From NCBI GenBank assembly GCA_963402885.1, contig OY727094.1:3164501-3228500 (forward strand): 64,000 nt of DNA, read 5' to 3'. Positions 1-9,984 of this stretch are shown one piece after another. Source of the DNA: Antedon bifida. Taxonomy: Eukaryota > Echinodermata > Crinoidea > Comatulida > Antedonidae. Both the position numbers and the translations under genes were made by a program. Each line of letters starts with the position of its first letter. The first letter of the stretch is position 1. The notes under the pieces were generated by a model, which made no database searches, was not told where the DNA came from, and saw nothing but the letters and a program-made list of their open reading frames with translations.

Positions 1-551
1 GAATGAATGGAGTGAAAGGTGACCAAGGAATGAAAGGAGAACAAGGATTGATTGGAGAACATGGGTTAAAAGGAGAACAAGGACCTCAAGGCCTCATTGG
101 AATACCAGGTGCAAATGGTGTAAAGGGAGATAAGGGTGAACAAGCTAGTCAGCAGAAATCTGCCTTTTCAGTAGCTTTTACATCAGACCCAGGTCGTCAT
201 GCCGTTAGCCCAATGAAGTATGACACAATAATTACAAATGTAGGAAATGACTACAATCTGGATACAGGCAAGTTTGTCTGTGCAATTCCAGGTGTTTATG
301 TTTTCCAAGTCTCAACAACGAAATCAAGTGGTGGTGCTAGAGTTGCAACACATATTATGAAAAATGGGAGTTTTCAAGTATCTACATATGTAAGTGCTAC
401 TGGGTTTAATTCTGCAAGCACAATGGTGGTACTTGATCTAGTATCAGGTGATCAAGTATGGACTCAGCCATATGATGCATACTATAACTATTACTACAGT
501 AGCATCAACAGATATTGCTCATTCTCAGGTTTCTTACTTTATGCAGCATAA
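1..551 (+). CDS. Collagen-like C1q-domain protein, gene 1 (5' partial)
   Basis: The window opens inside the collagen region of a secreted C1q-domain protein; the signal peptide and start lie to the left. The reading frame is open from the left edge to TAA at 549-551. Gly-X-Y triplets fill roughly the first 50 visible residues, followed by a C1q domain beginning at KSAFSV and ending CSFSGFLLYAA. C1q-domain proteins of this type are secreted trimers that bind microbial or self ligands; that role is inferred from the family. The variable loops (SSGGARVAT, YVSATGFN, YDAYYNYYYSSIN) differ from the other copies. The collagen stretch is closest to that of gene 4 (19,782). Codon use and framework match the other cluster members. 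Confidence 0.9.
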   Translation, partial: MNGVKGDQGMKGEQGLIGEHGLKGEQGPQGLIGIPGANGVKGDKGEQASQQKSAFSVAFTSDPGRHAVSPMKYDTIITNVGNDYNLDTGKFVCAIPGVYVFQVSTTKSSGGARVATHIMKNGSFQVSTYVSATGFNSASTMVVLDLVSGDQVWTQPYDAYYNYYYSSINRYCSFSGFLLYAA

Positions 552-1392
552 TGCTACTACTCAAGCTAAAAGTCTTAAATACTTATAAAAAACACAACTT
601 TTAGTTGATACTTAATATTTTAACATGACCTTACGATGACTTTTTTGTAAATATTTAAAAATGTGAATGTTATCCAAATAAATTTACACTAGTTTAAAAT
701 TCAGGGTTACAGGTAAATTAATTTCTTAGTATATTTCATAGTATTTCTGATTTATGTATACAATGGTTGAACCACATGTATGTGACATTTTTCTAATAAA
801 ATAAGATGATCCATAATTTGTTTTTTTCTAAAGTCACAATCCCTCTGGACTAAATATATTTTACTAATCATGTAAATCATACTCTGACAGTTTATGTTTA
901 AAAACATAGATATTTAGACTCAGTACATGTGGACTAAAGTTAGGTAAATATATTATGATTCAAAATTATAATTAATATATAATTAACTAAATCTAATTTA
1001 ATTTTTTGAGGAAAGAAATCCAACAACCACCATTAGAATACTGATCTTAATTCTACATCAAGTTTGATATTAATACAACAACTACTAAAGGAAAATAAAA
1101 AAACATCATTTTATTTTAATTAATAATTATTAATGTAACAGTAGACAAAATACTGATTAAACTTAAGACATTAAGAAATAATCTATGTATTTTGAGTAAA
1201 TAAATGTTTATGCTTTGTTAAATAATTACTAGAGTGTAATTTTGTTTACTAATTGTAGACTACTATTGCTCTACATGTTGGTATTTACTGTGCAGTCATC
1301 AACTCATACAACCTACTGTCATCTAGCCAATTAAATTCCTTTATGAGTTCATCATACATTAAGACATACAAGTGGTATTGCAATGCATTCTA
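552..1392 (+). other. 3' flank of gene 1 and upstream region of gene 2
   Basis: No coding sequence seen. This holds the 3' UTR (an AATAAA lies near 795) and a roughly 800-bp AT-rich spacer that recurs after every C1q gene in the cluster. The stretch around 1120-1390 is repeated upstream of every promoter copy, and in truncated form at 12,117-12,425. Confidence 0.6.
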
Positions 1393-1614
1393 TATACAGT
1401 AAGATATGTGAGTTGTACTGCATCAAATACCATATACAGTAAGATATGTGATGTTTACAAGATTAGTCTGCATTTAGACATTATTGAGACGCATATAAAT
1501 ACCATGACAAGCAACATTGTTACATTTACTGAAGCAGCACAAAACAGAAAACAGCATCAACTTACTGATCAAGAGAAAATACAAGAACATTTAAACAGTA
1601 ATCATGTATCTTGG
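1393..1614 (+). promoter_or_regulatory. Promoter and non-coding exon 1 of C1q gene 2
   Basis: A TATAAATA box lies at 1494-1501. A 19-bp motif (TATACAGTAAGATATGTGA) occurs twice upstream, at 1393 and 1433, exactly 40 bp apart. Transcription would start around 1520-1530. The exon ends at 1614 before GTAAGT (donor at 1615). The matching acceptor is TTTCAG ending at 3147, 7 nt before the gene 2 ATG. The same arrangement recurs before the other genes, which is the main support. Start site and splicing are inferred. Confidence 0.7.
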
Positions 1615-1660
1615 GTAAGTACAGTAAATCTATATATTTAGTGTTCTTAGCTGTTTTAAT

Positions 1661-2388
1661 GTCACAATCTTAGCAGCCATATTTTATATTTGTCACAATC
1701 TTAGCAGCCCTATTTTATATTTGTCACAATCTTAGCAGCCATATTTTATATTTGTCACAATCTTAGCAGCCCTATTTTATATTTGTCACAATCTTAGCAG
1801 CCCTATTTTATATTTGTCACAATCTTAGCAGCCCTATTTTATATTTGTCACAATCTTAGCAGCCCTATTTTATATTTGTCACAACCTTAGCAGCCCTATT
1901 TCATATTTGTCACAATCTTAGCAGCCCTATTTCATATTTGTCATAATCTTAGCAGCCCTATTTTATATTTGTCACAATCTTAGCAGCCCTATTTTATATT
2001 TGTCACAATCTTAGCAGCCATATTTTATATTTGTCACAATCTTAGCAGCCCTATTTTATATTTGTCACAATCTTAGAAGCCTTATTTTATATTTGTCATA
2101 ATCTTAGCAGCCTTATTTTATATTTGTCACAATCTTAGCAGCTCTATTTTATATTTGTCACAATCTTAGCAGCCTTATTTTATATTTGTCATAATCTTAG
2201 CAGCCCTATTTTATATTTGTTATAATCTTAGCAGCCCTGTTTTATATTTGTCATAATCTTAGCAGCCCTATTTTATATTTGTCATAATCTTAGCAGCCTT
2301 ATGTTATGTTTGTCACAATCTTAGCAGCCCTATTTTATATTTGTCACAATCTTAGCAGCCCTATTTTATATTTTTCACAATTTTAGCC
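1661..2388 (+). repeat. 31-bp minisatellite in intron 1 of gene 2
   Basis: About 23 head-to-tail copies of a 31-bp unit containing CTTAGCAGCCCTATTTTATA. Variants are mostly cacaatc/cataatc and ccc/cca/ctt changes. A decayed remnant continues at 2822-2903, beyond an inserted 430-bp segment. Confidence 0.95.
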
Positions 2389-2820
2389 TACGCTCGCGCT
2401 AACCGTTTGCCAATTCGCCAATGGTGACTGGAGTCTCCATTTGGCGAAAATAAATATTGCCTTGTTCGCCAAATTCCAAGCCTAGGCCTAGCCTGATCGG
2501 CGTAACTTCTTATGGGAGCGAGAATTCGCCACACTTTGGTACTTTCTGACAACACGTCACGGTCACTGACTCGGGTACACTTTTTACCGCCACAGCATTT
2601 TATGTGAGACGTCACGATCGCGGCGTTCATTTTTTTAGTTCTGTATGCAGAGCGTGCGATGACGTTGTAATGACACACAGTTAATGTGATTGGTTCGTGG
2701 CCGGCCGTCGACGTGATGATAGCGAATAAAAGGTGAAGTCCCTATTCTTCGACGTAGAAAATGAACTTCGAGAAGAAAATGTAAACAAATGTGGACGAAT
2801 ACTTCCGAAACGTATAATCG
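2389..2820 (+). other. GC-richer segment splitting the minisatellite
   Basis: About 430 bp of clearly different composition (CpG-containing, with several TGACG/ACGTCA-like motifs) interrupts the 31-bp array. Near its right end it has an ATTGG box (about 2690), a TATA-like AATAAAAGG (about 2725) and then an ATG at 2761. It could be an inserted mobile element or an alternative promoter. No long ORF and no clear terminal repeats are seen. Confidence 0.5.
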
Positions 2821-3154
2821 GTTATTTTATATTTGTCATAATCTTAGCAGCCCTACAGTTTTTCATATTTGTAACAATTTTGCGGCCCTATTTTATATAA
2901 TAAAATCTTTAGTGGTATTTATTCTAGTTATAAAAATAGTTTATGTGACCTTATTCTTAATAGTTAATTTACAAAGGTGCAAAGTTTCATTGAAATAAAA
3001 CAATTAGAATTCCGACTTGTGTCTGATTTCCCTTGCATGTGCCACAAATGGCAATTTAATTTCAACATGGTTGTCAAATTCTATCATATTATAAAAACAC
3101 TTGGTAATAGACATGCCAACAAAATTATAAATTTGATTGCATTTCAGATTTTAC

Positions 3155-3919
3155 ATGTTCTTCACAATTGCTACTATACAAATTAGTATCATCTATGCTC
3201 AAACTGATACAGCAGCTTGTAATAGCTGTTGTACAGCTGGGGTTCCTGGCATTCCAGGAAATCATGGTAATCCAGGTGTGTCAGGGCCACAAGGAATGAA
3301 TGGAGTGAAAGGAGAACAAGGAATGAAAGGAGAGCACGGAATGAATGGAGTGAAAGGAGAACAAGGACTGAAAGGAGAACAAGGAATGAAAGGAGATAAT
3401 GGAAGCAATGGCTTAGATGGGATTCCTGGTAAATTAGGACCAACTGGACCTCAAGGCTTCACTGGACCACAAGGTGCAAATGGTGTAAAGGGAAAAAAGG
3501 GTGAACAAGCTAGTCAGCAGAAATCTGCCTTTTCAGTAGTTTTTACTACTAACCCAGGTCGTCATGCCGTTAGCCCAATGAAGTATAACACAATAATTAC
3601 AAATGTAGGAAATGACTACAATCTGGATACAGGCAAGTTTGTCTGTACAATTCCAGGTGTTTATGTATTCCAAGTCACATCAATGAAAACTAGTGGTAGT
3701 GGGAACATTTTAACAAGAATCATGAAAAATGGGAGTTTTCAAGTATCCACACGGATGGACGCTGATGATGGGTATAATTCTGCAAGCACAATGGTGGTAC
3801 TTGATCTAGTATCAGGTGATCAAGTATGGACTCAGCCATATGGTACAAACTTTAACTATTACACCAGTGACAGTGACAGATATTGCTCATTCTCAGGTTT
3901 CTTACTTTATGCAGCATAA
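3155..3919 (+). CDS. Collagen-like C1q-domain protein, gene 2
   Basis: A 254-aa secreted protein. Residues 1-16 form a signal peptide (MFFTIATIQISIIYAQ). Cysteines 22, 25 and 26 form a CxxCC knot likely to link chains. Gly-X-Y triplets run from about 29 to 117, and a C1q domain from about 123 to 254 carries two cysteines (FVC and RYC). The ATG at 3155 is chosen because it lies 7 nt after a TTTCAG acceptor; the frame stays open upstream of the acceptor, but that part is intron. Exon 1 is at about 1520-1614. The loops (MKTSGSGNILT, RMDADDGYN, YGTNFNYYTSDSD) nearly match gene 6. Known relatives act as humoral pattern-recognition molecules; ligand unknown here. Confidence 0.93.
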   Translation: MFFTIATIQISIIYAQTDTAACNSCCTAGVPGIPGNHGNPGVSGPQGMNGVKGEQGMKGEHGMNGVKGEQGLKGEQGMKGDNGSNGLDGIPGKLGPTGPQGFTGPQGANGVKGKKGEQASQQKSAFSVVFTTNPGRHAVSPMKYNTIITNVGNDYNLDTGKFVCTIPGVYVFQVTSMKTSGSGNILTRIMKNGSFQVSTRMDADDGYNSASTMVVLDLVSGDQVWTQPYGTNFNYYTSDSDRYCSFSGFLLYAA

Positions 3920-5026
3920 TGTTACTACTCAAGCTAAAAGTCTTAAATACTTATAAAAAACACAACTTTTAGTGGATACTTCATATTTTAACATGACCTT
4001 ACGATGACAAATGTAACATTTTCCTTTCTTTTTTTTGTAAATATTTAAAAATGTGCATGATATCTAACAGTATATAAATTTACACTAGTTTAAAATTCAG
4101 GATTAAAGGTAAATTAATTTCTAAGCACATTTCAAATTATTTCTGATTTCTGTATACAATGGTTGAACCACCTGTATGACATTTTTCTAAACTTTTAGTT
4201 GATACTTAATATTCAAACATGACTTTATGATGACGAATGTAAGATTTTTCTTTCTTTTTTGTAAATATTTAAAAATGTGCATGTTATCCAATACTAATAA
4301 TATTATTATATACATTTACACTAGTTTAAAATTCAGGGTTACGGGTAAATTAATTTCTTAGCATATTTTATATTATTTCTGATTATGTATAGTATGGTTG
4401 AACCACCTGTATGTGACATTTTTCTAACAAAATAAGATCACACATAATTTGTTTTTCTAAAGTCACAATCTCTCTGGACTAAATATCTTTTACTAATCAT
4501 GTAAATCATACTCTGACAGTTCATGTTTAAAGATGTAGATATTTAGACTCTGTATATGTGGGCTATGGTTAGGGTAAATATGTTCAATCAAAATTATAAT
4601 TAATATATAATAATGAATTCAATCTAATTTAATCTTTTGATGGAACAAATCCAACAACCACCATTAGTATACTGATCTTAATTCTATATCAAGTTTGATA
4701 TTAATAAAACAACTACTAAAGGAAAATGAAAAACAACATTTGACAATAATTAATAATTATTAATGTAACAGTAGACAAAATACTGATTAAACTTAAGACA
4801 TTAAGAAATAATCTATGTATTTTGAGTAAATAAATGTTTATGCTTTGTTAAATAATGACTAGAGTGTAATTTTGTTTACTAATTGTAGCCTACTAATAAT
4901 TGCTCTACATGTTGGCATTTACTGTGCAGTCATCAACCCAAAAAACCTACTATCATCTAGCCAATTAAATTCCTTTATGAGTTCATCATACATTAAGACA
5001 TACAAGTGGTATTGCAATGCATTCTA
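3920..5026 (+). other. 3' flank of gene 2 with internal duplication
   Basis: No gene seen. The 3' UTR-like block (from AACTTTTAGT to the TTTACACTAGTTTAAAATTC motif) occurs twice in tandem, at about 3962-4110 and 4190-4340. The same doubling follows genes 4 and 6 but not genes 5 and 7. The rest is the shared AT-rich spacer. Confidence 0.55.
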
Positions 5027-5248
5027 TATACAGTAAGATATGTGAGTTGTACTGCATCAAATACCATATACAGTAAGATATGTGATGTTTACAAGATTAG
5101 TCAGCATTTAGACATTATTGAGACGCATATAAATACCATGACAAGCAACATTGTTACATTTACTGAAGCAGCACAAAACAGAAAACAGCATCAACTTACT
5201 GATCAAGAGAAAATACAAGAACATTTAAACAGTAATCATGTATCTTGG
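5027..5248 (+). promoter_or_regulatory. Orphan subfamily-I promoter and exon 1 (copy B)
   Basis: Nearly identical to 1393-1614: twin 19-bp motifs, TATAAATA at 5128-5135, and a GTAAGT donor after 5248. It is followed by a 31-bp array but by no subfamily-I coding exon. The next coding exon (8804) belongs to the other subfamily and has its own promoter copy at about 6260. It may be a remnant of a deleted gene or an alternative promoter for gene 3. Confidence 0.6.
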
Positions 5249-5296
5249 GTAAGTACAGTAAATCTTTATATTTAGTGTTCTTAGCTGTTCTAATGG

Positions 5297-5691
5297 CACA
5301 ATCTTAGCAGCCCTATTTTATATTTGTCACAATCTTAGCAGCCCTATTTTATATTTGTCACAATCTTAGCAGCCTTATTTTATATTTGTCACAATCTTAG
5401 CAGCCCTATTTTATATTTGTCACAATCTTAGCAGCCATATTTTATATTTGTCACAATCTTAGCAGCCCTATTTTATATTTGTCATAATCTTAGCAGCCCT
5501 ATTTTATATTTGTCACAATCTTAGCAGCCCTATTTTATATTTATCACAATCTTAGCAGCCCTATTTTATATTTGTCACAATCTTAGCAGCTCTATTTTAT
5601 ATTTGTCATAATCTTAGCAGCCCTATTTTATATTTGTCACAATCTTAGCAGCCCTATTTTATATTTGTCATAATCTTAGCAGCCCAATTTA
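5297..5691 (+). repeat. 31-bp minisatellite after orphan promoter B
   Basis: About 13 copies of the 31-bp unit, ending abruptly at about 5691 in unrelated AT-rich sequence. Confidence 0.95.
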
Positions 5692-6099
5692 AAATTGCAT
5701 TAAACAATGCGTTCAACGCTACTTTGTTGATAAACTGTATAGATCTGTATTTCTATCAAATTATGTATCTTAGCTTGATTTTTGACTGTCGTTGAAAAAT
5801 AAATAGATCATTAAAAACAAATATTTAGTGATCTTTTGAAATTTTAGTTTGTTTTTATTGAAAATTATTAAGTTTTACAATGACTACTTCAATAAGGCTA
5901 TTCCAAACCATTGGTGATCAGAGAGTGACTCAGGCAGGTTGAACGCATTTTTTGGTTGGCTAGCAACCACACAGCGCCACCTACAGTCGTGACATCAGCA
6001 CCGCAGAACTCTATATCCCAGAGATATACTATACTATGTCAACACTTGAACTAAATAAAATAAATAACTCCATGTTTAGTATGGTATAAAAGGTGATGA
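5692..6099 (+). other. AT-rich spacer, no gene seen
   Basis: Non-coding sequence between the 31-bp array and the second promoter copy. Towards 5,900-6,020 it becomes GC-richer (GGCTAGCAACC, CAGCGCCACCTACAG), possibly a transposon end. No ORF or terminal repeats could be supported. Confidence 0.4.
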
Positions 6100-6357
6100 A
6101 TTCTATACAGTAATGTATGTCAGCAGGATTGCAACTCCATATACAGTAAGGTATGTAAGTTGTATTGTAATGAATTCTATATAGTAAGGTATGTTAGCAG
6201 TAAACTCCATATATGGTAAAGAGGTTTGTGATGTATTGTATACAAATATTTGGGACACATATAAATACAAGCAAAAGCAAATTGTTTGACATTAGCGTAT
6301 TACAGCAGAAGAAAAGGAACATCCACTTTAACTATCAAGAGAAACCATGAATCTTGG
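6100..6357 (+). promoter_or_regulatory. Subfamily-II promoter and exon 1 of C1q gene 3
   Basis: TATAAATA lies at 6260-6267, in a diverged context (GGACACATATAAATACAAG) shared with the gene 4 promoter at 13,706. Repeated CAGTAAGGTATG-type motifs lie upstream. The exon would end at 6357. Its donor reads GTTAGT where the paralogue at 13,818 has GTAAGT, so splicing may be weaker. Confidence 0.55.
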
Positions 6358-6403
6358 GTTAGTATAATTTATATTTGTCACAATCTTATCTGCCCTTTAC
6401 ACA

Positions 6404-7096
6404 TTAAGGGTTTAGTTGTACTGAGGGTGTAGTTGTACTAAGGGTGTAGTTGTACTAAGGGTGTAGTTGTACTAAGGGTGTAGTTGTACTAAGGGTGTAG
6501 TTGTCTTAAGGGTGTAGTTGTCTTAAGGGTGTAGTTATCTAATGGGTGTAGTTGTACTAAGGGTGTAGTTGTACTAAGGGTGTAGTTGTACTAAGGGTGT
6601 AGTTGTACTAAGAGTGTAGTTGTACTAAGGGTGTAGTTGTACTAAGGGTGTAGTTGTACTAAGGGTGTAGTTGTACTAAGAGTGTAGTTGTACTAAGGGT
6701 GTAGTTGTACTAAGGGTGTAGTTGTCTTAAGGGTGTAGTTGTCTTAAGGGTGTAGTTGTACTAAGGGTGTAGTTGTACTAAGGGTGTAGTTGTACTAAGA
6801 GTGTAGTTGTACTAAGGGTGTAGTTGTACTAAGGGTGTAGTTGTACTAAGGGTGTAGTTGTACTAAGGGTGTAGTTGTACTAAGGGTGTAGTTGTACTAA
6901 GGGTGTAGTTGTACTAAGGGTGCAGTTGTACTAAGGGTGCAGTTGTACTAAGGGTTTAGTTGTACTAAGGGTGTAGTTGTACTAAGGGTGTAGTTGTCTT
7001 AAGTGTGTAGTTGTACTAAGGGTGTAGTTGTACTAAGGGTGTAGTTGTACTAAGGGTGTAGTTGTACTAAGGGTGTAGTTGTCTTAAGGTGTACTG
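6404..7096 (+). repeat. 17-bp minisatellite in intron 1 of gene 3
   Basis: About 40 copies of the 17-bp unit TAAGGGTGTAGTTGTAC with few variants (cttaag, gagtg). The same family fills the gene 4 intron, but none of the subfamily-I introns. Confidence 0.95.
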
Positions 7097-8250
7097 TAAA
7101 AAATGTAAAACCTCTAGATGGTCGGAAATGGCACTCTCACGTTAAATAAATGTATTAAAAATTGATATTTTAAATATGAAAACTGAGGTACTAGCCTATT
7201 AAAGAGTGACATTTTCCCTATAGACCTATTTTGAGTAAAGCGTCACAACAGGGCGTTTCACGCAAGTCAGCGTTTGCACGTACATGGTGGAAAAGATGCT
7301 TTTCCAAGGCCGTCGACAGGACCTGTGGTGGTGAAGAGAACTTTGTTAAATGACGCCCCAGATGGCCGGAAGAAATGGTACTATCGCACATAAAATTCAT
7401 GACAAATGGCACCTCTAATTTGCAGGAAAAGACACTCTCATAATAATGCAGCATGCTACCAATGAGCAAAACGATCATACTTTTTCCCTCCAATAAACAC
7501 ACATGACTAATTACAGGACGATATAACATTTTGTTGCCGATTTCATTCACTCAGTATTTAGTTTTGATTGCGTTCAAGTTCAATGCGAACGTCCATCTAG
7601 GGGAAGCCCTGCAAATTTAATGCTTATTATGGCTCAATATTTATTTACATCAATTTGTTGAAGAAATTAAATATATAAATAGGTATTGATACAGTTGGGT
7701 GGGTGGCCTAGAAAAAAAATCGGTTGCTACAATGCACACTACAGTAGGGCCTACACAGTTACCACAGTAGGCCTACGATATTATTATTAACAAATCCTCT
7801 ATGATGATGATCTGTAGGTAACCACGGCGTTCCATTTTTGACGTATATACACTTTTATTTATGCTTGCTGACTGCCAGCGATCTAAACAATGGGTAGGCC
7901 TACGCGGTTGTATGGCGGTGTCCTTTGTACAAATCATTCGAGCCCGAGTATGGGTACGATACACGCGTCAATATCATGTTACATCCAGGGACCAAAATGC
8001 GTTTATTTTTCAGGTGAAAATAGGCAATTCATTTCGCAACTCTTAGAAATTAACAGCAACGGCAATGGTGACCTCTAATAAAAAGTAATTTAGCACGGCG
8101 CTGAAACAATGTATTTAAATCAAACGTGAAAGTTTTACTCCTTTTTACGCTTCTTTTCCCGATTTATTTTCCCTTATGGTAGGATAATTTTTCCCCCCCA
8201 GATTTATAGGGGGGCGTGCGGAGGGTGCGCCCCCCCTGGATCCGCCACTG
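7097..8250 (+). mobile_element. Probable DNA element inserted in the 17-bp array
   Basis: About 1.15 kb of non-repeat sequence splits the 17-bp array, which resumes at 8251. The right end is GC-rich (GGGGGCGTGCGGAGGGTGCG, then GGATCCGCCACTG), a type of end seen on dispersed transposons in marine invertebrates. Flanks GGTGTACT (left) and TGTGTACT (right) may be an imperfect 8-bp target duplication. No matching left terminal repeat and no transposase ORF are seen. Confidence 0.4.
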
Positions 8251-8310
8251 TGTACTAAAGGTGTAGTTGTCTTAAGGGTGCAGTTGTCTTAAGGGTGTAG
8301 TTGTCTAAGG
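8251..8310 (+). repeat. Residual 17-bp minisatellite
   Basis: Three to four units of the 17-bp family, the continuation of the 6404-7096 array beyond the insertion. Confidence 0.85.
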
Positions 8311-8803
8311 CCAAAGTAAACAGTATTATCACTTTAAGTATGGCGCAAAACTAAACTACTGTACTACTGATTTATTGAAATTAGTTTTTTTAGCTTTACA
8401 GTATGTCATGCACCAGTTTATATCTGTACATTATTTACAGATTTAAACCAAAAAAAAATATAACTTTTCAGTGAAAATACCAGGTCTTCCACAATTTGTA
8501 TTAAAGAAAATGAATTCAGCAACGAGTCGACGTCAGGCTTGGCATATAGCTAGCGTACGATATGCGTACGTTACCACTCTTTACCAGCCAGAACTAAGCC
8601 TAGCTAAGCTAGGCCTAAACCGTCTGCGACAGAACATTCAACGCGAGCTACTTATCTAGTGAATAATTTTATCTTTTTATTATAATTAACCTTAGAACGT
8701 ACATTTAAGACAAGAAATGACCTGGTTGTCAACAATTACAGGTATAGTGTCTTTAAATTAGACCTTAACAAACAAATTAATGTTTGATTCTTTCAGATTT
8801 AAC

Positions 8804-9427
8804 ATGTTTTTCACAATTGTTACTGTACAAATTAGTATCATCTTTGTCATGAAAGCAGCAGGTCAAAGTACTACTGAAGCTTGTAATAGCTGTTGTACAT
8901 CTGGGATTCCTGGCATTCCAGGACAGCATGGTAATCCAGGTGCAACAGGGCCACAAGGACAACAAGGACCTCAAGGCCTCATTGGACTACCAGGTGCAAA
9001 TGGTGTAAAGGGTGAACAAGCTATTCAGCAGAAATCTGCCTTTTCAGTAGTTTTTACATCAAACCCAGGTCGTCATGCCGTTAGCCCAATGAAGTATGAC
9101 ACAATAATTACAAATGTTGGAAATGACTACAATCTGAATACAGGCAAGTTTGTCTGTACAATTCCAGGTGTTTATGTATTCCATGTGTCATCAATGAAAT
9201 CAAGTGGTGGTGCTAGAGTTGGAACACAGATTATAAAAAATGGGAATTTTCAAATATCTGCACATATAAGTGGTACTGGGTTTAATTCTGCAAGCACAAT
9301 GGTGGTACTTGATCTGGTATCAGGTGATCAAGTATGGACTCAGCCATATGATGCAAGCCATAACTATTACTACGATGACATCAACAGATATTGCTCATTC
9401 TCTGGTTTCTTACTTTATGCAGCATAA
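8804..9427 (+). CDS. Collagen-like C1q-domain protein, gene 3 (short collagen)
   Basis: A 207-aa protein, the shortest complete copy. The signal peptide of about 21 residues (MFFTIVTVQISIIFVMKAAG) differs from subfamily I and is shared with gene 4. A CNSCC knot lies at residues 27-31, a collagen stretch of only about 12 triplets at about 34-72, and the C1q domain from about 77 to 207. The start at 8804 is 7 nt after a TTTCAG acceptor; the in-frame ATG at 8780 precedes that acceptor and is rejected. Loop residues (MKSSGGARVGT, HISGTGFN, YDASHNYYYDDIN) resemble gene 1. With so few triplets, stable triple-helix formation may rely on the CxxCC knot and C1q trimerisation. Confidence 0.92.
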   Translation: MFFTIVTVQISIIFVMKAAGQSTTEACNSCCTSGIPGIPGQHGNPGATGPQGQQGPQGLIGLPGANGVKGEQAIQQKSAFSVVFTSNPGRHAVSPMKYDTIITNVGNDYNLNTGKFVCTIPGVYVFHVSSMKSSGGARVGTQIIKNGNFQISAHISGTGFNSASTMVVLDLVSGDQVWTQPYDASHNYYYDDINRYCSFSGFLLYAA

Positions 9428-9984
9428 TGTTACTACTCAGGCTAAAAGTCTTAAATACTTATAAAAAAAACACAACTTTTAGTTGATACTTAATATTTTA
9501 ACATGACCTTACGATGAGAAATGTAACATTTTTCCTTCTTTTAAAAATTAATTTTTTAGAATATTTTATATTTTTCTGATTTCTGTTTATTCAGGGTTAC
9601 AGGTAAATTAATTTCTTAGTATATTTTATATTATTTCTGATTTATCCATAGTATGGTTAAACCACCTGTATGTGACATTTTTCTAATAAAATAAGATCAC
9701 TCATAAAAGTCACAATCTCCCTTGATTAAATATCTTTTACTAATCGTGTAAACCATACTCTGACAGTTTATATTTAAAGATGTAGATATTTAGACTCAGT
9801 ACATGTGGGCTATGGATAGGTAAATATAATATTATGAAACAAAATTATAATAAATATATAATTAATTAAATGTAATTTAATCTTTTGAGGGAACAAATCC
9901 AACAACCACCATTAGTATACTGATCTTAATTCTACATCAAGTTTGATATTAATAAAACAACTACTAAAGGAAAACTAGAAAAGA
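9428..9984 (+). other. 3' flank of gene 3, truncated
   Basis: Shared 3' spacer without a gene. The spacer breaks off near 9975 (after ACTACTAAAGGAAAA), where the duplicated CRE-rich element begins, and resumes at about 12,110. Confidence 0.55.

Noticed and set aside
1372..1641. A conserved 89-codon ORF repeated before genes (also 5006, 21541, 25270, 33548)
   Set aside because: It spans the TATA box and a splice donor, is broken in the copy at 30,013-30,274, and starts with GTG in each copy. Its conservation follows from duplication of the promoter block.
1661..2388. CRISPR-like array of regular repeats
   Set aside because: Units are head-to-tail without spacers and lie in a eukaryotic intron; this is a minisatellite.
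2388..2678. 96-codon - strand ORF in the GC-rich segment
   Set aside because: No recognisable domain; the composition of the insert alone explains the opening.
3189..3443. Antisense ORF (and similar ones at 23677, 28221, 31918, 35948) rich in Leu-Leu-Ser
   Set aside because: They are the reverse strand of the Gly-X-Y coding repeat, whose codons leave that frame stop-free.
8780..8803. Upstream in-frame ATG for gene 3 (and 19,758 for gene 4)
   Set aside because: It lies before the TTTCAG acceptor conserved in all copies, so it is intronic. The signal peptide begins at the later ATG.
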